Assembly: GCA_947489425.1 (NCBI GenBank)
Contig: CANLDL010000001.1
Span: 434,001 to 498,000 of the forward strand
Origin: an uncultured Pseudomonadales bacterium
GTDB taxonomy: Bacteria; Pseudomonadota; Gammaproteobacteria; Pseudomonadales; Cellvibrionaceae
Length of the DNA stretch: 64,000 nucleotides
Direction of reading: 5' to 3'
The position numbers and the translations under genes are program-made. The notes beneath the pieces are model-generated. The model worked only from the letters and a program-made list of their open reading frames with translations, was not told the DNA's origin and made no database searches. This document shows, piece by piece, positions 27,097-36,887 of the stretch. How positions within the stretch are numbered: position 1 is the stretch's first letter; each line of letters starts with the position of its first letter.

Positions 27097-30000
27097 TATG
27101 CCAATTCTCCTGTTGCTTTTTTCCCGGCAGGCTCTTTTCCGTGTAACTCTTTATTTTCGAGCCCATTATTTTCAATTTTTTTGTCGTTATTTTTTTTACT
27201 AGCTAACTCGACGGATTCTCTGTAATACATATCACCCATAGCAACGGCCATTTGTCGCTTGCCTTCAAAGGGGTCTCTAGCGTGTGCTGCTAACATATTA
27301 TCAACCATCACAACATCGCCGTGCTGCCAGTCAAAACGAACTGCACATTCTTCATAAAGTTCGCTAATCAAATCAATCACTGATTGCTCTAGGGGTTCTC
27401 CATCGCCGTAGTAAACATTACGCGGAAGTTGCTCCTCTCCGCCAGCACGTAATAGATGCTCGCGAACACTCGCCTCTAAAAAACTGTAGTGATGCAATTG
27501 AATTTGATTGAAAAAGCTCATAACGCCAGTGACGGGATGCTTAATCACCGCAGGACAAATCTCACTGATTTTTAAATTGTCTTCTCCATACCATTCAAAG
27601 GTAATATTACCTTCGCGGCATATTTTTTCGACCTCTGAACGATCTTCTGTTTTAAAGAAGTGTTGCCAACTGACATCGAGGTCACTGAAATTTCGGGTAT
27701 AGCAGAGCTTTTTCTGCTCCAACTTGTCGCGAATATCTTCGGGTAGTTTTAAATACATTTCCCGACAATCAACGATTGGTGTAGCACCACCACTCTGGGC
27801 AGGTATTTCGCAATAAAACCATTGACGCCTTGGCCAACGGTACTGATGTGAGCTTTCGTTGTGGTACATAATCATTTGATTATTTGGGTATGGTGTCGAT
27901 TTATAAATCTTTTTACCTAAGCCTCTTTTGGGTAAATCGCCATACTGTCCGTAAAGTTCTGGATACATTGCTTGACAAAATTTTTCAAAATCCACAGGCG
28001 TTGGTAAATTAAAGCCTCTAAATAATATACCGCCATGGGTTTCTAACCATTGTATGATTTGCTCTTGATTTTTTTCAGCCCATGCAAAAGCATCAAGTCC
28101 TGGCTCCCTTGACTCCACCAGCAATGGAAAAGGTTTTCCTGCTACCAGCGTACGCGTGTTGATCAGCGCTTGCGGTTTTTTAGTCGCGCCTCCTTTTTTA
28201 AGTTTTTTCATTTTGCCGAGTTTGCTCAGCTTTCTTTTACCCGATGTCTTTAGCTCGTGATTGGCCGATACAGTATTCATAGTGGTGTTTCCTTTTTCTT
28301 TTGCTGATAAGCCCGCTAAACTCGTGCTGGGCTTATCGGTAATGGCATGTAATAGACGTAGTAAATCCTTGGCTAAAAACTCGATCGCTGAGCGCTCAAA
28401 TAAAGCGCGGCGAAATAGCCAGCGTATCGAGAGAGAGGTTTTTTGTTCAGCGCTTTCTAATTCATTTACAACTGACTCATGAACAAACAGCGCCATATTA
28501 AATTTAGAATGCTTTTGCAGGTTTTGTCGCTGAGTAACTTTGATATCATCCATATGGGTGTGCGTGACAGGCATGTTTTGCACAACCAACAAGGCTTGAA
28601 TAATAGGATGAATGCCGCTAATGCGTTTGGGCTTAACTGCCTCTACCACTTTGTCAAAGGGTAATTGCTGGTGATCAAGGCTATCAATACATACTCGCCT
28701 AGTTTGTTGTAAATAGTCACTAAAGGTCTGTGAAGATTTAGGCCGGTTACGTATAGCAATAAGGTTAACAAAAAAGCCGATTAGCCCTTCGGTTTGTGCT
28801 TGTTGTCTATTCGCAACGTCGGTGCCAATAACAATATCTTCACTTTGTGTATGATGATGCAATTGTGCAGATAGCGCCGCCATTAACACCATAAATAATG
28901 ATGATTGATTATCTCGAGCGAGTTGCTTGAGCTTAGCCGTTAATTCTCCGGGCAAAGTAAAATCGACAGCATCACCGCGATAGTCGTTGCTATAGTCATT
29001 AGCTTCTAGTGTATTTGTTTTAATAAAAGGAAATGTTAATTGTGGCGGCATACCAGCTAGTGTGCCTCGCCAGTACTCGATATCTTTTTGCTGACTTTTT
29101 AGTTGAGTATTTTGCCATAGCGCATAATCGACATATTGAATCGGTAACGGATTAAGTAGAGCTAATGGTGAAGCAGCTTGCTTTTTAGCCTGTTCATAAG
29201 CGGTTGTTAAATCGTTCATTAAAATAATGGTTGACCAGCCATCAGAGGCAATATGGTGCTGTACCAACTGGCAGACATGCGCGCCCTTGCCCACTTTATA
29301 TACATAAACTTTTATCGGTGCTTCTTTGGCTAGATCAAACTGGCTATTGGCAGCCTTTGCAATTTGCTCATCTATTGAGTGTGTTAGATTATTATTTGTA
29401 AAATCTACAAAGCTAATAGAAATGGTCAAATACTCGTGTATTTTCTGAAAACCTTGGCCATTAATATCGTGATAGGTCGTGCGCAAAATTTCATGTTTTG
29501 CTACAACACTATCAATCGCCGTTTGCATTAGGGAATAATCGAGGTGGCCTGCTAAATCTAAAACACTGCTCATATTAAAGCTGGTGTCGTTAGGCGACAT
29601 TGACTGCATAAACCAAAGGCGCTGTTGCGCACTAGAGAGCGGCATAAATTCCTCTCGTGCAACCACGGTTATGGCAACCTCATCGGTGTTCTTATCCGCA
29701 CGATTAAGCTCCTGTGCAAGCATAGCCAGTGTTGGGTTTTCAAAAAAGGCTTTTAGTGGGAGTGAGAACCCTTGCTCTGCAAGTCGTGCGCGTACTTGCA
29801 CGGCTAATAAGGAATGGCCACCTAGCTCAAAGAAGTTGTCGTTAAGGTAAACGGCCTGCTGATTTAATAGCGTTTTCCAAATGTTGGCAATGGTATTTTC
29901 AAGCACTGTAAATTCGCGCTGTACTTTACCTTGTAGTTCGCGCTTTGTGCCTGTTTGCAAAGGTTCTGCTAATGGCTGTTTATCGAGTGTATTTCTATCG

Positions 30001-33000
30001 ATTTTACCATTACTATTTAATGGCATCGCCTCTAACAATTGATAGCGTTGCGGCAGCATATAATCGGGTAATAACGTCGATAAATAGGTGTTGAAGAGAT
30101 TACTGTTGAGAGTGCTATTGAAAGTACTATTGAGAGTGCTTTCTTCTGTCACATAATCACTAGTCTTAGAGGCTTCAACAACAATATAAGCAATTAATTG
30201 TTCGCTTTTTACAAGTACGGCAGCTTGTGCAATATCGTTGTGCAACAATAAACTGGCTTCAATTTCTCCTAGCTCAATACGTAAACCACGTAGTTTAATT
30301 TGATTGTCAGTGCGGCCAATAAAAGTAAGTTCGCCATTGGCTAACCATTTTACTTTGTCACCAGTTCTATAAAGGCGCTCGCCCTTGTTTGATTGTGGGT
30401 TGGGGATAAACCTCTCTGCGGTTAGATCTGGTCTAAATTGGTAACCGCGTGCCAGTCCATGGCCACCAATGTATAACTCACCGACGACACCTATGGGTAC
30501 TGGCTGTAATGCCTCATCTAAGACTATGCACTGATTGTTAAGTAGTGGTTGGCCAATAGGTACAACACCTGCTTGTAATTCGGGAGTATCGATACCCTTT
30601 AGCGTATAGCTGCTTGACCATACCGTGGTCTCCGTTGGCCCATAAACATTAATCAACCCTTTGCAGGAAGATTGTAAAAAGGCAGCGAGTTGATTATCTA
30701 ATGCTTCGCCGCCGGCCAGCGCCGTAATATTGCTTAAGTGCTTGGCAGAAATATCGCGCAGTAATTGCCAGCCTGCCGGTGTTGCCTGAATAAGATCAAC
30801 GTCGTTTTCCTCAATCAATACATCAAGCGTTGCTGTATCTAAACGTGCAGCATCGTCTGCAAGTACAACGCTTGCCCCTTTGACTAGTGGCAGACATAAC
30901 TCTAAACCTGCAATATCAAAGGTAATGGTAGTGAGTGCTAAAATCGCAGAAAACTCTGGCAGCACTTGCTCTATTGCGCACAAGAAGTTAGCAAATTGTG
31001 TACGCTCTAACTGCACACCTTTTGGTTTGCCTGTAGAGCCTGAGGTATACAAGACATAAGCGAGGTTTTGCTTATTAATCGTAACCGCAGGGTTTTGTGT
31101 TGAAAGCGCAGGTGTTTTTTCACAGGCAATTTTTTGGTCTTTAATAACATCATCAATATTAATCAGCTGTATGCTTTGATCAACGCCACATGCGTCTTGT
31201 ACACAAAGACCAGCAAACACAGGTGCTAGCTGCGGCATTAAATGAGCATCACATAAGCACAGTGATACCTTGGCATGTTCTGCAATGTAGCGTAGGCGCT
31301 CTGCTGGGTGGCTTGGATCTAATGGCAAATAAGCAGCACCTGCTTTTTGTATAGCAAGTAAAGTAATTAGCAAACGGCTATCTCTTGGCAGGCAAAAAGC
31401 CACGAGATCCTCTGGGCGAAGGCCCTGCTCTATTAGCCAGTAAGCTAATTGATTGGCCTCGCTATTTAATTGTGCGTAGCTAAGGGTTTTATCATTGGCA
31501 ACCAGCGCTGTTTTTTCGGGATATTGTTTTACGCTGTGTTCAAAGCGTGCGATAAAGTCATCGCTTACGGCGATGTCTTTTTGCTCACCCGCGCAATGCA
31601 CCTGCACCATCGATGGCAATTGATAGTGATCTAGCGCTGCCTCTGGTTGATGACAAATTTGTGCTAATAAGTCTTTGTAGTCACCAATTAATCGCTCGAT
31701 GGTTGCATCGCTAAAGAGGTCGCTATTAAATTCGACCTGCAGTGATAAGCCCTCTTGCTTAAATAGATTAAAACTTAATTCATACTTAGCAGAGACTTCT
31801 CTTTTATTAATAGGTGCGAGCGTTATATCTGGCAATGTGAGCTCGCGTGTATTATTCACATCAGACTGATAATTAAACAATGTTTGAAATAAGCTTGGCC
31901 TTGCTAACTGACGCTCTACACCCAGTAAGTCGAATAAATTCTCCACTGGTAAGGCTTGGTGTGTAAAATCTTCGAGGTTATCTTTTTGAATACGCTTGAG
32001 CCAATCGCTAAAACCTAAGCGGCTATCTAAGTGATGCCGGCTAGCAATGGTATTAATAAACACACCGACTATGTTTTGCGTCTCTATTTCTTCTCTGCCC
32101 GATACCGGAATACCCACAGTAAACTCGGTCTCGTTTCTCTCGCCACTATGGCGCCACAGCAAAATTTTAAAGGCTGCAAGTAGTACGTTAAAAGGTGTTG
32201 TCTGATGAGCACTCGCAAGCGTATTAATGTTTTTTGTCAGGCTGTCAGAAAATTTCGTCGTAATTAGCTTACCTTTGCTACTTTGTACGGCAGGATACGG
32301 TTTATCTACGGGTAAGGAAATAGTATGACTAGCACCTTCTAAACGTTTAAGCCAATAATGTTCAAGGGACTCTTCTGATTGCGCTTTACTATTACCTTCT
32401 GCGGCTTGCTTACTGACAAGATTAGCCAACCAATCAAGATAGCCTGCTTGTTTTTCTAAACCTTCTAGCTGCGCTTTTGCATCGCTTGTGCTCTTTGTTG
32501 TAAATAGGGTATAGAGTGCAATAAAGTCCTGCACTAAAACACCCATGGACCAACCATCAGTAACGATATGATGTAAATTAATCACTAATTGATATTGATT
32601 TGAGCTGCACTCAAAAAGATCAATAGCAAATACATTACCTGAGGCTAAATCGAAGACGCGATTAATCGCGCTGTCGATTTCTTTATGCCACTGTTTTTCG
32701 TGCGCGCCCTCGCTAAGCTTATGTAGCGTTAACGGTGTTGTTAGCTCATTGAGCGTAAGTAGTTGTTGAAAAACTTGGGCATCTTTTTCGAAATAACGGC
32801 AGCGTAAAATATCGTGTTTGGCTAGCAGCTGTTGCACCGCTTGCTCAAGAGCAGCGATATTAATATGACCCCTTAGGGCAAACACTTGGCTGACATTATA
32901 GGTAGTGCTGTTTGGGTCAAACTGTTGTAAAAACCAAATACGTTGTTGCGATGCTGATAATGTATGCGGTTGATAACGTGCCTTATTATTAAGCCGTGGG

Positions 33001-36000
33001 ATAGTTATTTGCTGCTTGCTATTACTGCTAGCTGTATTCGCCTCTGTAGTGTTAACTAAGGCAAGCAATAGCTGTGCTAAACCGCAGGGTGTTGCTGATC
33101 GCATTAAGAGTTTAGGTGTTAAGGCAATATCTGCTTTATGTGCCTTAGCAATGAGTTGCAGGCTCAGTATAGAGTCTCCACCGCATTGAAAAAAATCGGA
33201 GTCTTTTGTTATCGCACTAGTGTCGGTTGCGTTTGCTAGCACTTCCGTAAATAGCGTGATTAATGTATTTTCTATCGCCTTTGCCTGAGCATCATTTTTA
33301 TCATTAATATCGGCACTGAGTAATTTGGCCATAGCACCAAATTGACTATAGGCAATCACATCCGTGGGCTTTAGTACTAAGTTATGTCTACGCGCCATGG
33401 CAATTAATTGCAGGCTAAGAATAGAGTCACCGCCTAGGGCAAAGAAGTCATCCTCTAGGGATAAATTTTCAGGCTTGTCGATATTAAGTAACTCTAGCCA
33501 AATATCTCTTAGTTGCTTTTTAATTACTGGGTTGATGCTTTTTGTAGCGGCTTTTTGATCACCAACATTACTAGCCATCAAACCAATGCTGCTCGATTCA
33601 AGCGCACTATTTTTGTGGCTGATAAAATCGCTGAGTAATTTTTGGCGATTCACTTTCCCATTATCGTTGAGTAGTATTTTATCGACAATAATAAATTCAT
33701 CGGCCACCATATAATTAGGTAGTGTATTGCGAATAGTTTGTAGTAGCTCTTTATGATGTTGGTCTTTATGGTTTTGTGTTTGCTCTTTTTGTGCGTTATT
33801 TACTTCAATAAAAGTTAAAAGCTGCTGCTTATTGTTATCGATATTGTCCTTATAAATAAGGCTACTCGATAATGAAATACCATCAAGCATGGTTAGCCAG
33901 GCATTGATCTCCCCTAACTCTAGTCGATAACCTCTGCGTTTAATTTGATCATCCAGTCGGCCAAGATATTCCAGCTCGTTATCTCGATTAATACGGACTA
34001 AATCACCGCTGCGATAATAGCGCTTATCACCTTCTTGCAAAAAAGCCTGCTGTGTTTGTTGAGTAAGCTGCCAGTAACCTTGTGATACTTGTGGGCCTGC
34101 AATATATAGCTCACCACTCACGCCTTTGGGTACGGATCGGCCTTGACTGCCCCTTACTTGTATCGACGTCCCTGGTAATAAATGCCCAAGTGGTGCCACT
34201 GTACTAACTGTATTATCGGGCCAACTAAATAATAGCTTACTGCTAATACCCACAGTGGCTTCACTCGGGCCGTAGTGGTTAATGATTGCGAGTTCTGGCT
34301 TTAGCTCGGTAATTTGTTGATACAGGTTTTTATCAAGACCTTCGCCGCCGAGTAGTAATGCGCGTTGCGGCAATAAAGTTTGCGGCTTATCGGTGCTTAA
34401 TAAACCTTTTAAGTGTGATGGTACAATTTTTAAATAATCGACAGGGTGTTGTGTTAAAAATTCTGCAAGCGCTGGCGGGTTAAAGGCAAGCTCGGCATCG
34501 AGCAGTAGTATTGACTCACCTAAATAAAGCGCAGCAAATACCGAGGTTAAGCCAAGATCTGCGGCAACGGTTGCTAGTGTTAACCACTGAGGCTGTTTAG
34601 CTTGTTTATTATCGACATTATTAATATTCTTATTAATAACACCATAAGTTTTGGCTAAGCGCTGTGTGATAGCCGCACTATAATGGCTGATTGCACCATG
34701 ATGAATAACCACACCTTTCGGCGTACCCGTTGAACCTGATGTATAAATAATATAAGCAGGGTCTGTACTGGTAAGTACAGGCAATTTACTAATAGATTCG
34801 CTTGTACTTGTAGGCAGCGTTTGCAAAAAGATAAATGACGCATTGATTGTTTTAATCGCTGCATTATTCTCAGCGTTCTCTAATGGAAAGTGCCCTACTA
34901 TTTTTTGCTCATCGGTATGATTAGCGACAAATACTATCTGTGGTTTAGCATTCTCTAATACTTTTTGATGCTGCATTGGGCTTTGTCTAGGATCGAGTAG
35001 TACTGTAATAAGGCCAAGGCGCCAACAGGCGAGTTGTACGACAAGTTGTTCGCGGCTTCGGTGCATACAAATGGCTACAAGCTCGCCTTTTGTTAGCCCT
35101 TGCTGTTGTAAATAAACCGCCAGCGCATCGATGCGTTGATTTAACTCGCTATAAGTGAGCGCTACTAATGTGTTTTCTTTTAATTCTCTAAGGGCTATCC
35201 CATCGGGTGTTTGTTTGCCCCAGTGTTGTATTTTTTCTAATAACAATATCGGACTATTTACCAAGTCCTCGCCAGCTAATGTACTCATTGCATCGGAGAA
35301 GCTGATTAATTCAAGAGTAAGCTCAGGCTGACTACTCACCTGCTCTAATAGTTGATTAAAATGCGATAGCCACTGCTGAATACTTTTTTCGCTAAATAAT
35401 TCTGTTGCGTATTCTAACTCTAGGCTAATGCCTTGAATGGATTCAGTCACTCGTAGCGTTACATCAAATCGCGCATGTTTTTGTGTGGCACTCACTACTT
35501 CTATATCAGTTTCTGGCAAGGCAAGCTTACCCTCGGTAGGTAAGGCCACATGCACAAACATCACATTAAATAGCGGTGATTGATGCTCTTTGGGTAAAAC
35601 CTTACTCAAATGCTCAAAGGGGTAATCTTTATTATCAAAGGCGGCGCTGACGGTGTTTTGTGTTTTTTCTAGAGCCTGAGTAAAGCTTAGCGTTGTATCG
35701 AGCCTGTGACGTATTACAAGGGTGTTAAGTAAAGGGCCTATTAAGTCATTTAACTCGGCTTTGTCTCTATTAGCGACAGAGGTGCCTAAACAAAAATCCT
35801 GCTGCCCCGTATAAGTGGCCAACAGCCAGCTAAAAGCAGTTTGTAAGTAGCTATACAAGGTTGTGCCTTGTGCTTTTACCTGCGTTTTTATTTGTTGGCT
35901 TAAACTCTCGCTTAAATGGTAGATTCCCATCTCACCAGCATGGCTACGTTTATGTTTTTCCTGTTGGCAAAAATCAATAGGTAGTTTAAGCGGCTCAGGG

Positions 36001-36881
36001 TAGTCATTCAGGTGTTGTTGCCAATACTGCTGTTGCTTTTTGTAAGCATGCCCTTGTAGCCAAGCTCGTTGCCATGCAGCGTAATCTTGGTACTGAATAG
36101 CCAGTTCAGGTAAGACAGTAGCAATATCGATAGTTGGCTCTTTGTGCAAAGCACTGTAAATAATAACGAGCTCTTTAATTAATTGCTGGGCAGACCAAGC
36201 ATCAAAGGCAACATGGTGTATGGTAAAAAACAAGTAAAAGCCTTCGCTGTTATTGTCTGATACGGGTTTTTTAGTATGAGAAAATAAATCGACACGAAAA
36301 GGTAATTCTTTTGTAAGGTCAAAGGGTTTTGCAAGCTGGTTTTCATATTCGCTTTGGCACCAGCTCTCTAACTCGCTTCTATTTTTATTATCACAGGTAA
36401 CGTTGCTTGTGCGAACATTAATATTAAAAAGGTTTTTCTGCTCGTTAATATCATCAAGTAATACCGGTTGCCAAAGGCCTGCTTCAAGCTCACGGTATGT
36501 AGTTTGTAAGATTTTATGGCGGCTCACTAAACATTTTATCGATTGTTGTAATGTATCGATATTTAGGCCTTTATTAAAATGTAAAATGGAGCATAAATTG
36601 TAGAGCGCCTTGCCGCTCATTTTTTCAGCGATTAAAAACCGCTGCTGCGCAAGCGAAAGCGGATAATGCGCAAGCGTATTATTTGCAACAACGTTTACAG
36701 CGCTTGATGCATTTCTTTTAAGCTCACCCGTCAATGTTATATCTGGTGATATAAAGGGCACTATGGGTAGTGACCAACTATCAATGCCCTGCTCTGCAAG
36801 TTTTTGCCTAAATAGCTGTTGCTTGTCGATCGGGAGTGCAGCCAATCTGTTGGCTAATGCTTGGTAACGTGATGTGTTCAT
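27096..36881 (-). CDS. NRPS: C-A(Asp)-T-T-C-A(Gly)-T-C-TauD hydroxylase
   Basis: The 3,261-residue product reads: C (about 70-530, HHVAFDA), A (pocket D-L-T-K-L-G-H-V-G-K, Asp), two carriers in series (FFALGGDSILSLQ and FFQCGGDSILSLQ, about 1,120-1,275), C (HHIVTDG), A (pocket D-I-L-Q-L-G-V-V-W-K, Gly-like), T (ELGGHSLLAVQ), a third C-type domain with intact HHIASDG, a Lys-rich linker (about 2,855-2,885), and a C-terminal TauD-family Fe(II)/2-oxoglutarate dioxygenase (HNE at YHNESSH, distal His in AAHARDPFEGKR). A C-terminal fused hydroxylase is the IbetaH-Asp type known from alterobactin AltH and gives L-threo beta-hydroxy-Asp. It probably acts on the Asp of the next protein. Confidence 0.92.
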   Translation of the reverse strand: MNTSRYQALANRLAALPIDKQQLFRQKLAEQGIDSWSLPIVPFISPDITLTGELKRNASSAVNVVANNTLAHYPLSLAQQRFLIAEKMSGKALYNLCSILHFNKGLNIDTLQQSIKCLVSRHKILQTTYRELEAGLWQPVLLDDINEQKNLFNINVRTSNVTCDNKNRSELESWCQSEYENQLAKPFDLTKELPFRVDLFSHTKKPVSDNNSEGFYLFFTIHHVAFDAWSAQQLIKELVIIYSALHKEPTIDIATVLPELAIQYQDYAAWQRAWLQGHAYKKQQQYWQQHLNDYPEPLKLPIDFCQQEKHKRSHAGEMGIYHLSESLSQQIKTQVKAQGTTLYSYLQTAFSWLLATYTGQQDFCLGTSVANRDKAELNDLIGPLLNTLVIRHRLDTTLSFTQALEKTQNTVSAAFDNKDYPFEHLSKVLPKEHQSPLFNVMFVHVALPTEGKLALPETDIEVVSATQKHARFDVTLRVTESIQGISLELEYATELFSEKSIQQWLSHFNQLLEQVSSQPELTLELISFSDAMSTLAGEDLVNSPILLLEKIQHWGKQTPDGIALRELKENTLVALTYSELNQRIDALAVYLQQQGLTKGELVAICMHRSREQLVVQLACWRLGLITVLLDPRQSPMQHQKVLENAKPQIVFVANHTDEQKIVGHFPLENAENNAAIKTINASFIFLQTLPTSTSESISKLPVLTSTDPAYIIYTSGSTGTPKGVVIHHGAISHYSAAITQRLAKTYGVINKNINNVDNKQAKQPQWLTLATVAADLGLTSVFAALYLGESILLLDAELAFNPPALAEFLTQHPVDYLKIVPSHLKGLLSTDKPQTLLPQRALLLGGEGLDKNLYQQITELKPELAIINHYGPSEATVGISSKLLFSWPDNTVSTVAPLGHLLPGTSIQVRGSQGRSVPKGVSGELYIAGPQVSQGYWQLTQQTQQAFLQEGDKRYYRSGDLVRINRDNELEYLGRLDDQIKRRGYRLELGEINAWLTMLDGISLSSSLIYKDNIDNNKQQLLTFIEVNNAQKEQTQNHKDQHHKELLQTIRNTLPNYMVADEFIIVDKILLNDNGKVNRQKLLSDFISHKNSALESSSIGLMASNVGDQKAATKSINPVIKKQLRDIWLELLNIDKPENLSLEDDFFALGGDSILSLQLIAMARRHNLVLKPTDVIAYSQFGAMAKLLSADINDKNDAQAKAIENTLITLFTEVLANATDTSAITKDSDFFQCGGDSILSLQLIAKAHKADIALTPKLLMRSATPCGLAQLLLALVNTTEANTASSNSKQQITIPRLNNKARYQPHTLSASQQRIWFLQQFDPNSTTYNVSQVFALRGHINIAALEQAVQQLLAKHDILRCRYFEKDAQVFQQLLTLNELTTPLTLHKLSEGAHEKQWHKEIDSAINRVFDLASGNVFAIDLFECSSNQYQLVINLHHIVTDGWSMGVLVQDFIALYTLFTTKSTSDAKAQLEGLEKQAGYLDWLANLVSKQAAEGNSKAQSEESLEHYWLKRLEGASHTISLPVDKPYPAVQSSKGKLITTKFSDSLTKNINTLASAHQTTPFNVLLAAFKILLWRHSGERNETEFTVGIPVSGREEIETQNIVGVFINTIASRHHLDSRLGFSDWLKRIQKDNLEDFTHQALPVENLFDLLGVERQLARPSLFQTLFNYQSDVNNTRELTLPDITLAPINKREVSAKYELSFNLFKQEGLSLQVEFNSDLFSDATIERLIGDYKDLLAQICHQPEAALDHYQLPSMVQVHCAGEQKDIAVSDDFIARFEHSVKQYPEKTALVANDKTLSYAQLNSEANQLAYWLIEQGLRPEDLVAFCLPRDSRLLITLLAIQKAGAAYLPLDPSHPAERLRYIAEHAKVSLCLCDAHLMPQLAPVFAGLCVQDACGVDQSIQLINIDDVIKDQKIACEKTPALSTQNPAVTINKQNLAYVLYTSGSTGKPKGVQLERTQFANFLCAIEQVLPEFSAILALTTITFDIAGLELCLPLVKGASVVLADDAARLDTATLDVLIEENDVDLIQATPAGWQLLRDISAKHLSNITALAGGEALDNQLAAFLQSSCKGLINVYGPTETTVWSSSYTLKGIDTPELQAGVVPIGQPLLNNQCIVLDEALQPVPIGVVGELYIGGHGLARGYQFRPDLTAERFIPNPQSNKGERLYRTGDKVKWLANGELTFIGRTDNQIKLRGLRIELGEIEASLLLHNDIAQAAVLVKSEQLIAYIVVEASKTSDYVTEESTLNSTFNSTLNSNLFNTYLSTLLPDYMLPQRYQLLEAMPLNSNGKIDRNTLDKQPLAEPLQTGTKRELQGKVQREFTVLENTIANIWKTLLNQQAVYLNDNFFELGGHSLLAVQVRARLAEQGFSLPLKAFFENPTLAMLAQELNRADKNTDEVAITVVAREEFMPLSSAQQRLWFMQSMSPNDTSFNMSSVLDLAGHLDYSLMQTAIDSVVAKHEILRTTYHDINGQGFQKIHEYLTISISFVDFTNNNLTHSIDEQIAKAANSQFDLAKEAPIKVYVYKVGKGAHVCQLVQHHIASDGWSTIILMNDLTTAYEQAKKQAASPLALLNPLPIQYVDYALWQNTQLKSQQKDIEYWRGTLAGMPPQLTFPFIKTNTLEANDYSNDYRGDAVDFTLPGELTAKLKQLARDNQSSLFMVLMAALSAQLHHHTQSEDIVIGTDVANRQQAQTEGLIGFFVNLIAIRNRPKSSQTFSDYLQQTRRVCIDSLDHQQLPFDKVVEAVKPKRISGIHPIIQALLVVQNMPVTHTHMDDIKVTQRQNLQKHSKFNMALFVHESVVNELESAEQKTSLSIRWLFRRALFERSAIEFLAKDLLRLLHAITDKPSTSLAGLSAKEKGNTTMNTVSANHELKTSGKRKLSKLGKMKKLKKGGATKKPQALINTRTLVAGKPFPLLVESREPGLDAFAWAEKNQEQIIQWLETHGGILFRGFNLPTPVDFEKFCQAMYPELYGQYGDLPKRGLGKKIYKSTPYPNNQMIMYHNESSHQYRWPRRQWFYCEIPAQSGGATPIVDCREMYLKLPEDIRDKLEQKKLCYTRNFSDLDVSWQHFFKTEDRSEVEKICREGNITFEWYGEDNLKISEICPAVIKHPVTGVMSFFNQIQLHHYSFLEASVREHLLRAGGEEQLPRNVYYGDGEPLEQSVIDLISELYEECAVRFDWQHGDVVMVDNMLAAHARDPFEGKRQMAVAMGDMYYRESVELASKKNNDKKIENNGLENKELHGKEPAGKKATGELA

Positions 36882-36887
36882 TCAGTA

